DNA of 64,000 nt. Origin: Kitasatospora sp. Root107 (GTDB lineage: Bacteria; Actinomycetota; Actinomycetes; Streptomycetales; Streptomycetaceae). The notes below the pieces were generated by a model. That model searched no databases and was not told the origin of the DNA. It worked only from the letters and a program-made list of their open reading frames with translations. The stretch's first letter is position 1, and every line of letters starts with the position of its first letter. The stretch covers positions 104,066-168,065 of the forward strand of contig NZ_LMCT01000011.1 in the NCBI RefSeq assembly GCF_001424875.1. The letters are read 5' to 3'. The translations under genes and the position numbers were made by a program. This document shows, in pieces, positions 8,460 through 19,456 of this stretch.

Positions 8460-9314
8460 TCAGGGCTTGCGGGCGACCCCGGCCCAGATGCCGACGGTCG
8501 CGTCGGTGTCGGCCGGCGGCTGGTCCGGGTGCCAGCTCGGGGCGGTGACCAGGCCGGGCTCGAGCAGTTCGAGGCCGTCGAAGAAGCGCAGCACCTCGGC
8601 CTTGGTGCGCATGCTCAGCTGGGCGGTGGCGCTCCGGTAGACGGCGGGGCCCTTGGTGGCCGCCTCCGGGGTGGAGAAGTCGGCGGTGCCGTGCGAGATC
8701 GCCAGGAAGCTGCCGGACGGGAGGGCGTCGACCAGGGTGCGGACGATGGCCCGCGGGTCGTCGGCGTCGTCGACGAAGTGCAGGACCGCGAAGAGCAGCA
8801 GGGCGACCGGCTCACCCAGGTCGATCACCTTGCGGACCTCGGGGTTGTCCAGGATCGCCGCGGGGTCGCGCAGGTCGGCCTGGACCACGGTGGCGTTGCC
8901 GACCCCGGCACCGGCCAGCAGCGCGCGGCTGTGCACCAGCACGATCGGGTCGTTGTCCAGGTAGGCGACCTTGGCGTCGGGGATCACCTGCTGCGCGATC
9001 TCGTGGGTGTTGCCCGCGGTCGGAATGCCGGTGCCGATGTCCAGGAACTGCCGGATGCCGTACTCGGCGGCGAGTCTGCGGACGGCGCGCTGCAGGAAGG
9101 ACCGGTTGGCGAGCGCGCTGATCCGCACCAGCGGGCTGAGCGAGAGCACCTTCTCGGCGGCCTCCCGGTCGGCCGGGAAGTTGTCCTTGCCACCCAGGTA
9201 GTAGTCGTACATCCGGGCCGGGTGCGGTATTTCCGGGCGCAGGTCGGTCGGCGGGCGGAGTTCGTCCTGGTCACCCGACATCCAGTCCAGCGAGACGTCC
9301 TGATGATCGGTCAT
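8460..9314 (-). CDS. DUF574 family SAM-dependent methyltransferase
   Basis: A 284-residue member of the actinobacterial DUF574/Methyltransf_19 family. The family hallmarks are present: PHPARMYDYYLGGKDNFPAD near the start, then the SAM-binding strand FLDIGTGIPTAGNTHE (motif I), YLDNDPIVLVHSRALL (motif II) and LLLFAVLHFV (motif IV). These proteins are abundant in Streptomyces, often beside regulatory loci, and their substrates are unknown. I set the start at the ATG at 9314 because GGGGGAG lies just upstream, discarding an in-frame extension to 9611 that runs into soxR. Confidence 0.9.
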   Translation of the reverse strand: MTDHQDVSLDWMSGDQDELRPPTDLRPEIPHPARMYDYYLGGKDNFPADREAAEKVLSLSPLVRISALANRSFLQRAVRRLAAEYGIRQFLDIGTGIPTAGNTHEIAQQVIPDAKVAYLDNDPIVLVHSRALLAGAGVGNATVVQADLRDPAAILDNPEVRKVIDLGEPVALLLFAVLHFVDDADDPRAIVRTLVDALPSGSFLAISHGTADFSTPEAATKGPAVYRSATAQLSMRTKAEVLRFFDGLELLEPGLVTAPSWHPDQPPADTDATVGIWAGVARKP

Positions 9315-9382
9315 GTCTGTTCTCCCCCGTGGCTGTTCGAGTCGGCCGGGTGCCGAGGTGCGTCGAGGGCAGCATAGTTGGA

Positions 9383-9871
9383 TCAGATCTCGGCGGTGTG
9401 CGGCTCCGGACCTCCGGACGGATCGCGGGTGAGCAGATAGCGGGCACCGGGCCCGGCGGCCGCGGCGCGGTCGTCGGCGTTGTAGAGCGCGCAGCGGGAG
9501 AGGGACAGGCAGCCGCAGCCGATGCAGCCGGTGAGCTTCTGCTTGAGACGTTCCAGCTCGGCGATCTGCTCGTCGATCCTGGACTGCCACGACTCGGCCA
9601 CCGTGCTCCACTCCTGGCTGCTCGGTGCCCGGTCGCCGGGGAGCCGGTCGAGCGCGGTGCGGGCCTCGTCGAGGGAGAGGCCGACCCGCTGGGCGGCCCG
9701 GACGAAGGCGACCCGGCGGAGGGTGGCGCGCGGGTAGCGGCGCTGCCCCCCGGCCGTGCGCTCGGAGCCGATCAGGCCGAGCTTCTCGTAGTAGCGCAGC
9801 GCGGAGGTGGCCATCCCGCTGCGCTCGGAGAGCTGACCGATGGTGAGCAGATCGTGCCGGGAGAGTGTCAC
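9383..9871 (-). CDS. soxR: redox-sensitive transcriptional activator SoxR
   Basis: A 162-residue MerR-family regulator. The N-terminal helix-turn-helix begins LLTIGQLSERSGMATSALRYYEK, followed by the wing and a long dimerisation helix. The [2Fe-2S] ligand set is complete: C116, C119, C121 and C127 in the SoxR spacing C-x2-C-x-C-x5-C. The cluster is oxidised by redox-active compounds, which switches the protein to an activator. The start is a GTG at 9871 with no Shine-Dalgarno sequence; a TATCGT element 8 bases before it suggests a leaderless message. It is divergent from the transketolase genes, with a SoxR-box-like palindrome between. Confidence 0.92.
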   Translation of the reverse strand: MTLSRHDLLTIGQLSERSGMATSALRYYEKLGLIGSERTAGGQRRYPRATLRRVAFVRAAQRVGLSLDEARTALDRLPGDRAPSSQEWSTVAESWQSRIDEQIAELERLKQKLTGCIGCGCLSLSRCALYNADDRAAAAGPGARYLLTRDPSGGPEPHTAEI

Positions 9872-9891
9872 GGTCGGGAACGATACCGGGC

Positions 9892-9922
9892 TTGACTTGA
9901 AGTCGACTTCAAGTTGCACGAT
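9892..9922 (+). promoter_or_regulatory. SoxR-type promoter with 19-bp spacer and palindrome
   Basis: TTGACT (9892-9897) and CACGAT (9917-9922) are separated by 19 bases, the overlong spacing typical of MerR-family-activated promoters. Within and around the spacer lies a perfect 20-bp palindrome, acttgaagtc/gacttcaagt (9895-9914). Its central 18 bp match the enterobacterial SoxR box at 12 of 18 positions, including the AAGT-NN-ACTT core. The predicted transcription start falls on the A of the transketolase ATG at 9930. Confidence 0.75.
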
Positions 9923-9929
9923 CTCATCC

Positions 9930-10634
9930 ATGACCACCGCAGCGATCACCCCGCAGCAGTACGGCTTCGACGACCTCGCCGGGCTGATGGCCCTGATGAC
10001 CGGCGCCGAGAAGCACGGCCCGGCCGCCACCTCCACCCTGGACGCGCTCTGGGTGCTCTACCACCGGGTGCTCCGGGTCGGCCCGGAGACCGTCACGGCG
10101 GCCGACCGGGACCGCTTTCTGCTCTCCAAGGGCCACGGCCCGATGGCCTACTACGCGGTGCTGGCCGCCAAGGGCTTCCTGGACCCGGCGGTGCTGCCGA
10201 GCTTCGGCGCCTACGACTCGCCGCTCGGCCACCACCCGGACCGCCTGCTGGTGCCCGGCGCCGAGATCGGCTCGGGATCGCTCGGCCACGGCCTGCCGCT
10301 GGCGGTCGGCACCGCGCTCGGGCTGCGCGCCCAGGGCCTGCCGGACCCGGCGGTCTGGGTGCTGATCGGTGACGCCGAGTTCGACGAGGGCAGCAACCAT
10401 GAGGCGGTCGCCTTCGCCGGGGCCTACGGTCTTGACCGGCTGCACACCGTGGTGATCGACAACTCCTCGGCCAGCCTGGGCTGGCAGGGCGGGATCGCGG
10501 CCCGGTTCGAGGGTGCGGGCTGGTCGGCTGTCACGGTGGACGGCCGGGATCACGAGGCGCTGTACCAGGCGTTCACCGCGCCGCACGAGGGCCGGCCGCA
10601 TGTCGTGGTCGCCCAGGTCGAGTCCAAGTACTAA
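9930..10634 (+). CDS. transketolase, N-terminal (TPP-binding) subunit
   Basis: A 234-residue protein equal to the first third of a transketolase: the thiamine-diphosphate/metal-binding domain. Visible motifs are FLLSKGHGPMAYYAVLA, GSLGHGLPLAVGTALGL and the metal/TPP loop GDAEFDEGSNHEA. Such split transketolases work as a heterodimeric pair with the following gene, moving two-carbon units between sugar phosphates. An upstream in-frame start at 9840 would lie inside soxR; I prefer the ATG at 9930 because a SoxR-type promoter predicts a leaderless transcript starting there. Control by SoxR would link pentose-phosphate flux to redox stress. Confidence 0.87.
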   Translation: MTTAAITPQQYGFDDLAGLMALMTGAEKHGPAATSTLDALWVLYHRVLRVGPETVTAADRDRFLLSKGHGPMAYYAVLAAKGFLDPAVLPSFGAYDSPLGHHPDRLLVPGAEIGSGSLGHGLPLAVGTALGLRAQGLPDPAVWVLIGDAEFDEGSNHEAVAFAGAYGLDRLHTVVIDNSSASLGWQGGIAARFEGAGWSAVTVDGRDHEALYQAFTAPHEGRPHVVVAQVESKY

Positions 10635-10654
10635 GAGGGGAAACGGAAGACATC

Positions 10655-11551
10655 ATGGACACCATGCGCGAGCGCTTCGCGGCTGTCAGCACCGAACTGC
10701 TGGACCAGGACCCGAGGTTGGCCGTCGTGCTGGCCGACATCGGCGCCGACGCCTTCGCGGCCGCCCGGAGCGCGCACCCCGACCGGGTGATCAACGTCGG
10801 CATCAGGGAGCAGCTGCTGATCGGCGTGGCCGGCGGCCTGGCGCTGGCCGGGATGCGGCCGATCGCCCACACCTTCGCCAGCTTCCTGGTGGAACGCCCC
10901 TTCGAGCAGGTCAAGTTGGACCTCGGCCATCAGGGCGTCGGCGCGGTGCTGGTCAGTGCGGCCGGTTCGTACGACTGGCCGGCCGGCGGCCGTACCCACA
11001 TGGCGCCAGGCGACGTGGCGCTGCTGGACACCCTGCCCGGCTGGACGGTGCACGTGCCCGGGCACCCGGACGAGGCCGAGCGGCTGCTGCGGCACGCGGT
11101 GGCGGACGGCGACGAGAAGGCGTACGTCCGGCTGTCGGTACACCAGAACGCCACCGCTCGGCCGGTCGCGCCGGGACGGTTCCTGACGATCCGTCAGGGC
11201 AGGCGCGGCGTGGTGCTGGCGGTCGGCCCGATGCTCGACGCCGTACTGGCGGCCACCGAGGGGCTGGACCTGACGGTGCAGTACGCGGCCACGGTGCGCC
11301 CGTTCGACCGGGACGGTCTCCGGGCCGCGATCGGGGACGGCCCGGCGAGCGTGGTGCTGGTCGAGCCCTACCTGGCGGGCACCTCGGTCGGCGAGGTCAA
11401 CGAGGCACTGAACGACCTCCCGCACCGGGTGCTCGGCCTGGGCGTCCCGAAGGAGGAGCACCGTCAGTACGGCTCGATCCCCGAGCACCTGGCCGCCTAC
11501 GGCCTGGACGCGGCCGGCCTGCGCGAGCGGATCGCCTCCTACCTCTGGTGA
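10655..11551 (+). CDS. transketolase, C-terminal subunit
   Basis: A 298-residue partner covering the pyrimidine-binding and C-terminal domains of transketolase. It has NVGIREQLLIGVAGGLALAGMRPIAHTFASFLVERPFEQ, where the Glu of GIREQ activates the TPP cofactor, and SAAGSYDWPAGGRTHMAPGDVALL in the active site. It starts 20 bases after the N-terminal gene with a GGAAGA site at good spacing. The two genes form one operon. The arrangement resembles the DXS/transketolase-like split pairs of archaea and actinobacteria; the exact sugar substrate is not shown by sequence. Confidence 0.87.
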   Translation: MDTMRERFAAVSTELLDQDPRLAVVLADIGADAFAAARSAHPDRVINVGIREQLLIGVAGGLALAGMRPIAHTFASFLVERPFEQVKLDLGHQGVGAVLVSAAGSYDWPAGGRTHMAPGDVALLDTLPGWTVHVPGHPDEAERLLRHAVADGDEKAYVRLSVHQNATARPVAPGRFLTIRQGRRGVVLAVGPMLDAVLAATEGLDLTVQYAATVRPFDRDGLRAAIGDGPASVVLVEPYLAGTSVGEVNEALNDLPHRVLGLGVPKEEHRQYGSIPEHLAAYGLDAAGLRERIASYLW

Positions 11552-11562
11552 GGCTGGAGCCG

Positions 11563-12000
11563 TCAGGCGAGTTTCCGGAAGTCGGCGAGTGAGAGCAGGA
11601 GATCGGCTCGTGCGGGATCGGACTCCGGCAGCTTGTCGAGCTCCCGGTCGGCGAAGTCGTCTGTGGCGGCCAGCAGAGCCGTGATGAAGTCCTGGACCGG
11701 CAGCTTCTCGATCTCCCGACCGCTTTCGGCGGCCGTGATCTCACCCTTCCTCACCGTGAAGCGCACCTGGAACGACGAGTCGACACCGCAGTACGCCACG
11801 GAGCCGCGGCCGGCCGAGAGCAGTTGCCGGATCTGGTCGAGGAGGAGGGCAACCGAAAGGAAGATCATCATTCCCTGGTCGGGTTGCCGGCCGGCCGAGC
11901 TCGCGCTGCCGCCTGCGCCGGAGATCTCCATGTCCCCGAGGTCGAACCCGCTGGGCGTCCCCTGGTCGGCTCTCCTGGAGAAGCTGAATCCGATCGCCAC
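11563..12000 (-). CDS. hypothetical protein, possible partner of WXG100-like protein
   Basis: A 145-residue protein of unknown family. It starts at a GTG at 12000, immediately preceded in frame by a stop codon, so this is the longest possible form; no good ribosome site is seen. The N-terminal quarter is Gly/Ser-rich, then come a hydrophobic helix (MMIFLSVALLLDQI), two beta-like segments and a helical acidic C-terminus (PVQDFITALLAATDDFADREL). It lies downstream of the WXG100-type gene on the same strand. That position is where immunity or accessory proteins of polymorphic toxins are found, but the function is a guess. Confidence 0.5.
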   Translation of the reverse strand: MAIGFSFSRRADQGTPSGFDLGDMEISGAGGSASSAGRQPDQGMMIFLSVALLLDQIRQLLSAGRGSVAYCGVDSSFQVRFTVRKGEITAAESGREIEKLPVQDFITALLAATDDFADRELDKLPESDPARADLLLSLADFRKLA

Positions 12001-12009
12001 CTATGTTGC

Positions 12010-12114
12010 TCAGATCTCGTTCTCCCGCCAGCGGTGGAACGGTGGCAACTCAGCCACCTGCGGAGCTGCCACCGTCAGGCCGGATGCGAAGGTGGTGCAG
12101 AAGTCCCTGATCAT
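12010..12114 (-). CDS. possible 34-residue ORF between WXG100-like gene and downstream gene
   Basis: An ATG at 12114, five bases past the WXG100-like stop, opens a 34-codon frame (MIRDFCTT to WRENEI). GAGG precedes it at a short distance. It could be a tiny translated ORF or the shifted relic of a longer C-terminal domain. I see no family resemblance and rate it low. Confidence 0.22.
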   Translation of the reverse strand: MIRDFCTTFASGLTVAAPQVAELPPFHRWRENEI

Positions 12115-12118
12115 CGCC

Positions 12119-12631
12119 TCAAGGCTCGATCGCGGCCTCGATGACCTGGGCGATGATGTACTGCTCCAGCTGCTGCTCAAGGAAGTTGATCAGTCGCTTC
12201 GCGGTCTCCTCGATCAGGATCACCGCCGCCTCGGCGGCCCCGAGGGTCGCCACCGCCGCCGCCTGGTCCGCGATGAACGCGGCTGCCAGCACGACCAGTT
12301 CGGCGATCGTCTCGATCTTCATCGCCACGATCACTTCCGCCGCCACGTCCAACGCGGTCGCCACCACGTGACAGGCCTGCACCAGGTCGTTCAGGTGACT
12401 GTCCGACAGTGCGGCCCACTTGGCCAGCAGTGCCTCGTACGAGGCGCCCTGGTACGCCTCGCCGAGACCGTGGATCGTCGCGGTGGAGTCCCGGTGGGAC
12501 GCCTCCACGTTCTCCGCGAACTCCCGCACATGTGACGCGAATTCGCGGACCTTGTCCTCGTTCACGGTGGGCCAGTTGATCCCGATGAACGACAGGAACG
12601 TGACTACCTCGTCGGGCAGTTCGATAGCCAT
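12119..12631 (-). CDS. WXG100-like/CpnT-type N-terminal domain protein, no toxin domain
   Basis: A 170-residue, almost wholly helical protein. The beginning (MAIELPDEVVTFLSF then INWPTVNEDK) and the YQG turn at residues 60-62 match the WXG100-like N-terminal domain found on actinobacterial polymorphic toxins of the CpnT type, delivered through ESX-like secretion. A hydrophobic Ala-rich stretch (about 105-145) follows, as usual. In such toxins the chain continues into a linker and toxin domain; here it stops after AIEP. The start at 12631 has a GGGGGAGG site. Either this is a stand-alone secreted helper or the toxin part was lost. Confidence 0.68.
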   Translation of the reverse strand: MAIELPDEVVTFLSFIGINWPTVNEDKVREFASHVREFAENVEASHRDSTATIHGLGEAYQGASYEALLAKWAALSDSHLNDLVQACHVVATALDVAAEVIVAMKIETIAELVVLAAAFIADQAAAVATLGAAEAAVILIEETAKRLINFLEQQLEQYIIAQVIEAAIEP

Positions 12632-12742
12632 GCGGCACCTCCCCCGTAGCAGCATGCGTCGGCGAATGTAGCCGGTGACTGCCGTGGAGGGGCGGGATAT
12701 TGCGCATCCTTGACCGAACTCGACCAAGCGGTGGACGGTCGG

Positions 12743-14417
12743 TCAGATCCGGAGCAGCGCGGTCGAGTCGGGGCCGAGCAGGAGCCCCTGCTCGGAGGGT
12801 TCGACCCGGCCGAAGGTGGCCAGCGGCTTGGCGCAGCTGAGCGGCAGGAGTTGCTCGGCGGGGCCGAGGTTGACCGCGAGGCGGTAGGGGCCGCGGTGGA
12901 CCACCAGCCAGCGGGCGGCTTCGTCGTAGTCGACCAGGACCCGGGCCAGGTCGGGGTCGGTGAGCTCCGGGTGTTCGCGCCGCAGCCGGATCAACCGGCG
13001 GTACCAGGAGAGCAGTTCGGCGTGTGGGGCGGCGGTGGGCTCGGTCCAGTCCAGGGTCGAGGTGAGCACGGTGGCCGGGGCCTGCGGGTCGGGGATGGCC
13101 TCGGCGGGCCAGCCGTGGGCGGTGAACTCCCGGCGGCGGCCCTGCCGGACGGCCTCGGCCAGCGCGGGGTCGGGGTGGCTGGTGAAGTACTGCCAGGGTG
13201 TCCCGGCGCCCCACTCCTCGCCCATGAAGAGCATCGGGGTGAACGGCGAGGTGAGCACCAGGGCGGCCCCGGCGGCGAGCCGGCCGGGGGAGAGGATGGC
13301 GGAGAGCCGGTCGCCGGTGGCGCGGTTGCCGATCTGGTCGTGGGTCTGGGCGTAGCCGAGCAGCCGGTGGCCGAAGTCGGTGGGGAACGGGCGGCCGTGA
13401 CTGCGGTCCCGGAACGAGGACCAGCTGCCGTCGTGGAAGAAGCCCTGGGTGAGGGTCTTGGCCAGCCCGGCCAGCGGCTGCCGGGCGAAGTCGGCGTAGT
13501 AGCCCTGGGATTCGCCGGTCAGTGCGGCGTGCAGGGCGTGGTGGAAGTCGTCGCTCCACTGCGCGGTCAGCCCGAGACCGCCGGTCTGGCGCGGGTTGGT
13601 GGTGCGCGGGTCGTTCAGGTCGGACTCGCCGATCAGGAACAGCGGCCGCCCGGTGGCGGCGGCCAAGTGGTCGACGGAGGTGGAGAGTTCCTCCAGGAAG
13701 TGCACGGCGCGGTCGTCCGCCAGGGTGTGCACGGCGTCCAGCCGGAGTCCGTCGATCCGGTAGTCGCGCAGCCAGCCGAGCGCACTGCCGATCAGATAGG
13801 CCCTGACCTGGTCGGAGCCGGGGGCGTCCAGGTTGACCGCCGAGCCCCAGGGGGTCTGGTGCCGGTCGGTGAAGTACGGGCCGTACGCGGGCAGGTAGTT
13901 GCCGGACGGGCCGAGGTGGTTGTGCACCACGTCCAGGATCACGCCGAGACCCTTGCGGTGCGCGGCGTCGACGAAGCGCTTGAGACCGTCGGGACCGCCG
14001 TACGGCTCGTGCACGGCCCAGAGCGAGACGCCGTCGTAGCCCCAGCCGTGCCGACCGGGGAACGGGCAGACGGGCAGCAACTCCACGAAGTCCACGCCCA
14101 GTTCGACCAGGTGGTCGAGGCGGGAGATCGCCGCTTTGAAGGTGCCGCCGGGGGTGAAGGTGCCGATGTGCAGCTCGTACACCACGGCGCCGGGCAGCGG
14201 CCGGCCCTGCCACGGGGTGTCGGACCAGCGGAAGGCGGCGTGGTCGACGGGGCGGCTCAGCCCGTCCGGGCCGTACGGCTGGCGGGGGGAGCGCGGGTCG
14301 GGCAGCGGCGGGCCGCCGTCCAGCCGGAAGGGGCAGCGGCGCCATCGGGTGCGCCGAGCCGTCCACCTCGACCTCGACCCGGGACGCCTCGGGGGCCCAG
14401 ACCTGGTACTCCGTCAC
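12743..14417 (-). pseudogene. treZ: malto-oligosyltrehalose trehalohydrolase, disrupted
   Basis: TreZ releases trehalose from maltooligosyltrehalose. The coding sequence is split between two frames. From the ATG at 14417 the first 25 residues (TEYQVWAPEASRVEVEVDG and on) are the start of the CBM48-like N-terminal domain. From about 14329 the homologous sequence resumes in a different frame (FRLDGGPPLPDPRS) and continues through the GH13 domain (VCPFPGRHGWGYDGVSLWA, DGLRLDAVH, FLIGESD) to 12743. Only 13 bases separate the two parts where about 24 codons are expected, so roughly 60 bases, not a multiple of three, are missing. The downstream frame alone could only start at 14185 and would lack the N-terminal domain. 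It follows treY by 19 bases. A genuine deletion or an assembly collapse are both possible. Confidence 0.8.
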
Positions 14418-14436
14418 GCTGCTGCCTCCATACTCG

Positions 14437-16857
14437 TCAGACTTCGGAGTCTCGCACCAGCAGAGCCACCGGATGGTGCGTCAGCAGCTCGGCCACCGAC
14501 ACTTCGCCACCTTCGACCGGATGCCCGGTCAGCTGGTCCGTCCAGCGCCCGGCGGGAAGGCCGAGCACGGTGTCGCGCCAGCCGCCGTGGTGCGCCAGAC
14601 CGTACGGGAGCCGGGTGACCGCGCTGACCGTCCGCTCGCCGCGGGCGAAGGCGAGCAGGTGACCGGCGGCCGGGCCGGTCGCCGACAGCGGCCGGTAGGG
14701 GCCCAGCTCGCCCGCCCGGCGCAGCCGCAGGGCGGTCGCGGTCAGGTGCAGCTTCTCCCGGGCCAGGTCGCCGGGGCGGTCGGTGGGGGAGTCGGTCAGC
14801 CGGACGGCGAGCGAGCCGAGGTCGACCGGGGCCCGGTTGTCCGGGTCGACCAGGGTGTAGAGCGGCTCCTCGCTGCCCTGGAACAGGTCGGGCACGCCCG
14901 GCATGGTCAGGTGCAGCAGGGCGGCCGCGAGCGAGTTGCTCCGGGCGTGCGGGGCGATCGAGTGCACGAAGCCGTCGATCCGGGGGGACAGGCCCGGGTT
15001 GGCGAGTGCCGCGCGGGCGTACTCGACCAGGCGGCGTTCGTACTGCTCGTCCGGGGTGGTCCAGGAGGTCGCGCGCTTGGCCTCGCGGACCGACTTGAGC
15101 AGTATCCCGACCAGCCGGTCGGGCTCGACCGGCCAGGCGGCGATCAGGGTCTGCCAGAGCAGCCAGGCGGTCGGGCGGTCCGGGCAGCGCCCGGCGGCGG
15201 TGGTCCAGGCGGCGCACTCGGCGGCCCAGCGCTCCGGGAGTTCGGCCAGCACGGTCAGCCGGGCCCGGGCGTCGGCGCTGCGCTTGGTGTCGTGGGTGGA
15301 GAGCGCCGTCATGGTGTGCGGCCAGTGTTCGGCGAGGTAGCCGCACCAGTCGTGGAACTCGGCCGGGCGCAGGCCGGGGTGAGCGGGGAACCCACCCACC
15401 TCGTTCAGGCTGAGCAGGGCGTTGAACCGGTAGAACGCGGTGTCCTCGACCCCCTTGGCCGCCACCGCCGAGGCGGTCTGGCCGAGCCGGGCGCAGAACT
15501 CGTCCTTGGCCGGGCTGCGGCCGAGCTGACCGAGGGTCAGGCCGCGGACCAGCGTGGCGGTGGCGACGAGCTCCGGCGGCACCGCGGCCAGTGCGGCGGT
15601 GACGTCGGTGACCGCCTCGGGCGGGGCGGGCTCGCCCGGCACCACGTACGGGCGGTAGACCGGATACGCCGTCAGCAGCTGGGCCAGCACCGCCCGGACG
15701 GCCGGGGCCGGGTGGTCGGCGAGGGCGGGCTCGGCGGCGCAGATCCGCTCCACCAGCCGGACCAGCCGGGCCACTTCGGCGGCCAGCTCGCCGCCCGGAG
15801 CGGTCAGCTCGGCCCGGCCCCGGCGGGCCTCCTCGGCGGGGGCGGCGAGGGTGCCGCAGTCCAGCCGGTAGGCGTGCACCAGCCGCTCGGCACCGGCATG
15901 GTCGGTGAGCACGCCGTCGATCCGGCGCAGCGCGTCGTACCCGGTGGTGCCCGCGCAGGCCCAGTCGGCGGGCAGCCGCTCCGGGCCGGTGAGGATCTTC
16001 TCCACCACGGTGTACGCCCCGCCGGTGGCCTCGGCCAGCCTGCGCAGGTAGCCGCGCGGGTCGGCCAGGCCGTCGGGGTGGTCGATCCGGAAGCCGTCCA
16101 GCACGCCGTCGGCGTGCAGGCGCAGCAGGGTGCGGTGGGTCGCCTCGAAGACCTCGGGCACCTCGACCCGGACCGCGATCAGTTGGTTCACGGTGAAGAA
16201 CCGACGGTAGTTCAGCTCGCCGTCGGCCAGCCGCCACCAGGCCGGCCGGTACCACTGACGGCTGAGCAGCTCGGCGATCGGCAGCCCGGCGGTGCCGGGG
16301 CGGAGCGGGAAGGCGTGCTCGAAGTACCGCAGGGTGTCGCCGTCCACGGTGAACCGGTCGAGCTCGGCGCCGAGCCGGTCACCGAGCAGCGGCAGCAGCA
16401 GCCGGCCCCGCCCGGGCGCGTCCGCCGGGCCCGGCTGGGCCGTCCAGTCGATGTCGAACCAGTGCGCGTACCGGGAGTCGGGCCCGTCCCTGAGCACCTC
16501 CCAGAGTGGCTGGTTGAGCTGCTCGGGCACGGGCACGGCCATGTGGTTGGGGACCACGTCGGCGATCAGCCGCAGCTGGTGGCGGTGGGCCTCGGCGGCG
16601 AGCTCGCGCAGTGCGGGCTCGCCGCCGAGCTGCTCGCTGATCCGGCCGTGGTCGACGGTGTCGTAGCCGTGGGTGGAGCCGGGGGTGGCTTCGAGGAGCG
16701 GGGAGAGGTGCAGGTGCGAGACGCCCAGGGCCGCCAGGTAGGGGACGGCGTGCCGGGCGTCGTGCAGGGTGAAGGCGGGCTGGAGCTGGAGCCGGTAGCT
16801 GGAGGTGGGCGGACCGACGGCACCCGCCGCCGCCGGCCGTGGCTGCTCGGAGGTCAT
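14437..16857 (-). CDS. treY: maltooligosyltrehalose synthase
   Basis: An 806-residue GH13 enzyme that isomerises the reducing end of maltodextrins to give a terminal alpha,alpha-1,1 (trehalosyl) unit. Diagnostic segments are SSYRLQLQPAFTLHDA at the start, LHLSPLLEATPGSTHGYD, IADVVPNHMAV, DGFRIDHPDGLADP (nucleophile Asp), VVEKILTGPERLP and STHDTKRSADARARL. Length and order are normal for TreY. It lies between glgX and treZ on the same strand, so the three form the TreX-TreY-TreZ route from glycogen to trehalose. With treZ broken, the product of this enzyme would accumulate unless another TreZ exists. Confidence 0.95.
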   Translation of the reverse strand: MTSEQPRPAAAGAVGPPTSSYRLQLQPAFTLHDARHAVPYLAALGVSHLHLSPLLEATPGSTHGYDTVDHGRISEQLGGEPALRELAAEAHRHQLRLIADVVPNHMAVPVPEQLNQPLWEVLRDGPDSRYAHWFDIDWTAQPGPADAPGRGRLLLPLLGDRLGAELDRFTVDGDTLRYFEHAFPLRPGTAGLPIAELLSRQWYRPAWWRLADGELNYRRFFTVNQLIAVRVEVPEVFEATHRTLLRLHADGVLDGFRIDHPDGLADPRGYLRRLAEATGGAYTVVEKILTGPERLPADWACAGTTGYDALRRIDGVLTDHAGAERLVHAYRLDCGTLAAPAEEARRGRAELTAPGGELAAEVARLVRLVERICAAEPALADHPAPAVRAVLAQLLTAYPVYRPYVVPGEPAPPEAVTDVTAALAAVPPELVATATLVRGLTLGQLGRSPAKDEFCARLGQTASAVAAKGVEDTAFYRFNALLSLNEVGGFPAHPGLRPAEFHDWCGYLAEHWPHTMTALSTHDTKRSADARARLTVLAELPERWAAECAAWTTAAGRCPDRPTAWLLWQTLIAAWPVEPDRLVGILLKSVREAKRATSWTTPDEQYERRLVEYARAALANPGLSPRIDGFVHSIAPHARSNSLAAALLHLTMPGVPDLFQGSEEPLYTLVDPDNRAPVDLGSLAVRLTDSPTDRPGDLAREKLHLTATALRLRRAGELGPYRPLSATGPAAGHLLAFARGERTVSAVTRLPYGLAHHGGWRDTVLGLPAGRWTDQLTGHPVEGGEVSVAELLTHHPVALLVRDSEV

Positions 16858-16950
16858 GGCTGATGACTACCCGGACGCTTGGTGCGCCAACGCGGTGTTG
16901 GTGCGAACGGCCTAATCACGGCGGTCGATGGGGCGGAGTGGGCGGGTGGG

Positions 16951-19068
<2,118 letters not shown>

Positions 19069-19456
19069 ATCGCCTCAACTTCCCTGGTGCCAACCGAAAT
19101 TGGCGCTGTACAGGATCTGCCCGGCTGGCTGCCGAACCATGTACGGACCATGCGTACCGTGATGCACGGCATACCGGAATCCTCCCCAACCCGAGGCCGT
19201 CAGGGCGAGCAATCGGCTGCGACTTCGCCCGAACGAGTGTCCGCCCACTGGCTAATCCACCTTCTCCGAACGGATGGTTGTGCGGACAAGGGGCTGCGCC
19301 CCCGCCGACCCGGGCAGTACCCTTGATCGTCCGGCACGCGCTCCGGGCACCGTGCGGACTCAGGCCAGGCCCTCTCCGCCATGGTTGAGACAGGGTCAGC
19401 GGACGGTCCGTCATCTCGCCGGTCCGCCGGGGGTGGGCCGAGAGGTGAGGTAGCGC
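19069..19456. other. intergenic region between divergent glgX and HEPN gene
   Basis: These 388 bases must hold promoters for two divergent genes. I see no strong palindrome, RNA gene or convincing coding frame; a weak GC hairpin (ggggctgcgccccc) lies near 19290. Confidence 0.5.

Noticed and set aside
9840..9929. Longer transketolase N-terminus starting inside soxR
   Set aside because: It would place the start upstream of the SoxR-type promoter; translated sequence there is not transketolase-like.
12177..14417. Long minus-strand frame continuing from the treZ start to 12177
   Set aside because: After residue 25 it is Arg/Pro/Ala-rich shadow sequence out of frame with treZ; only the first 25 codons are real.
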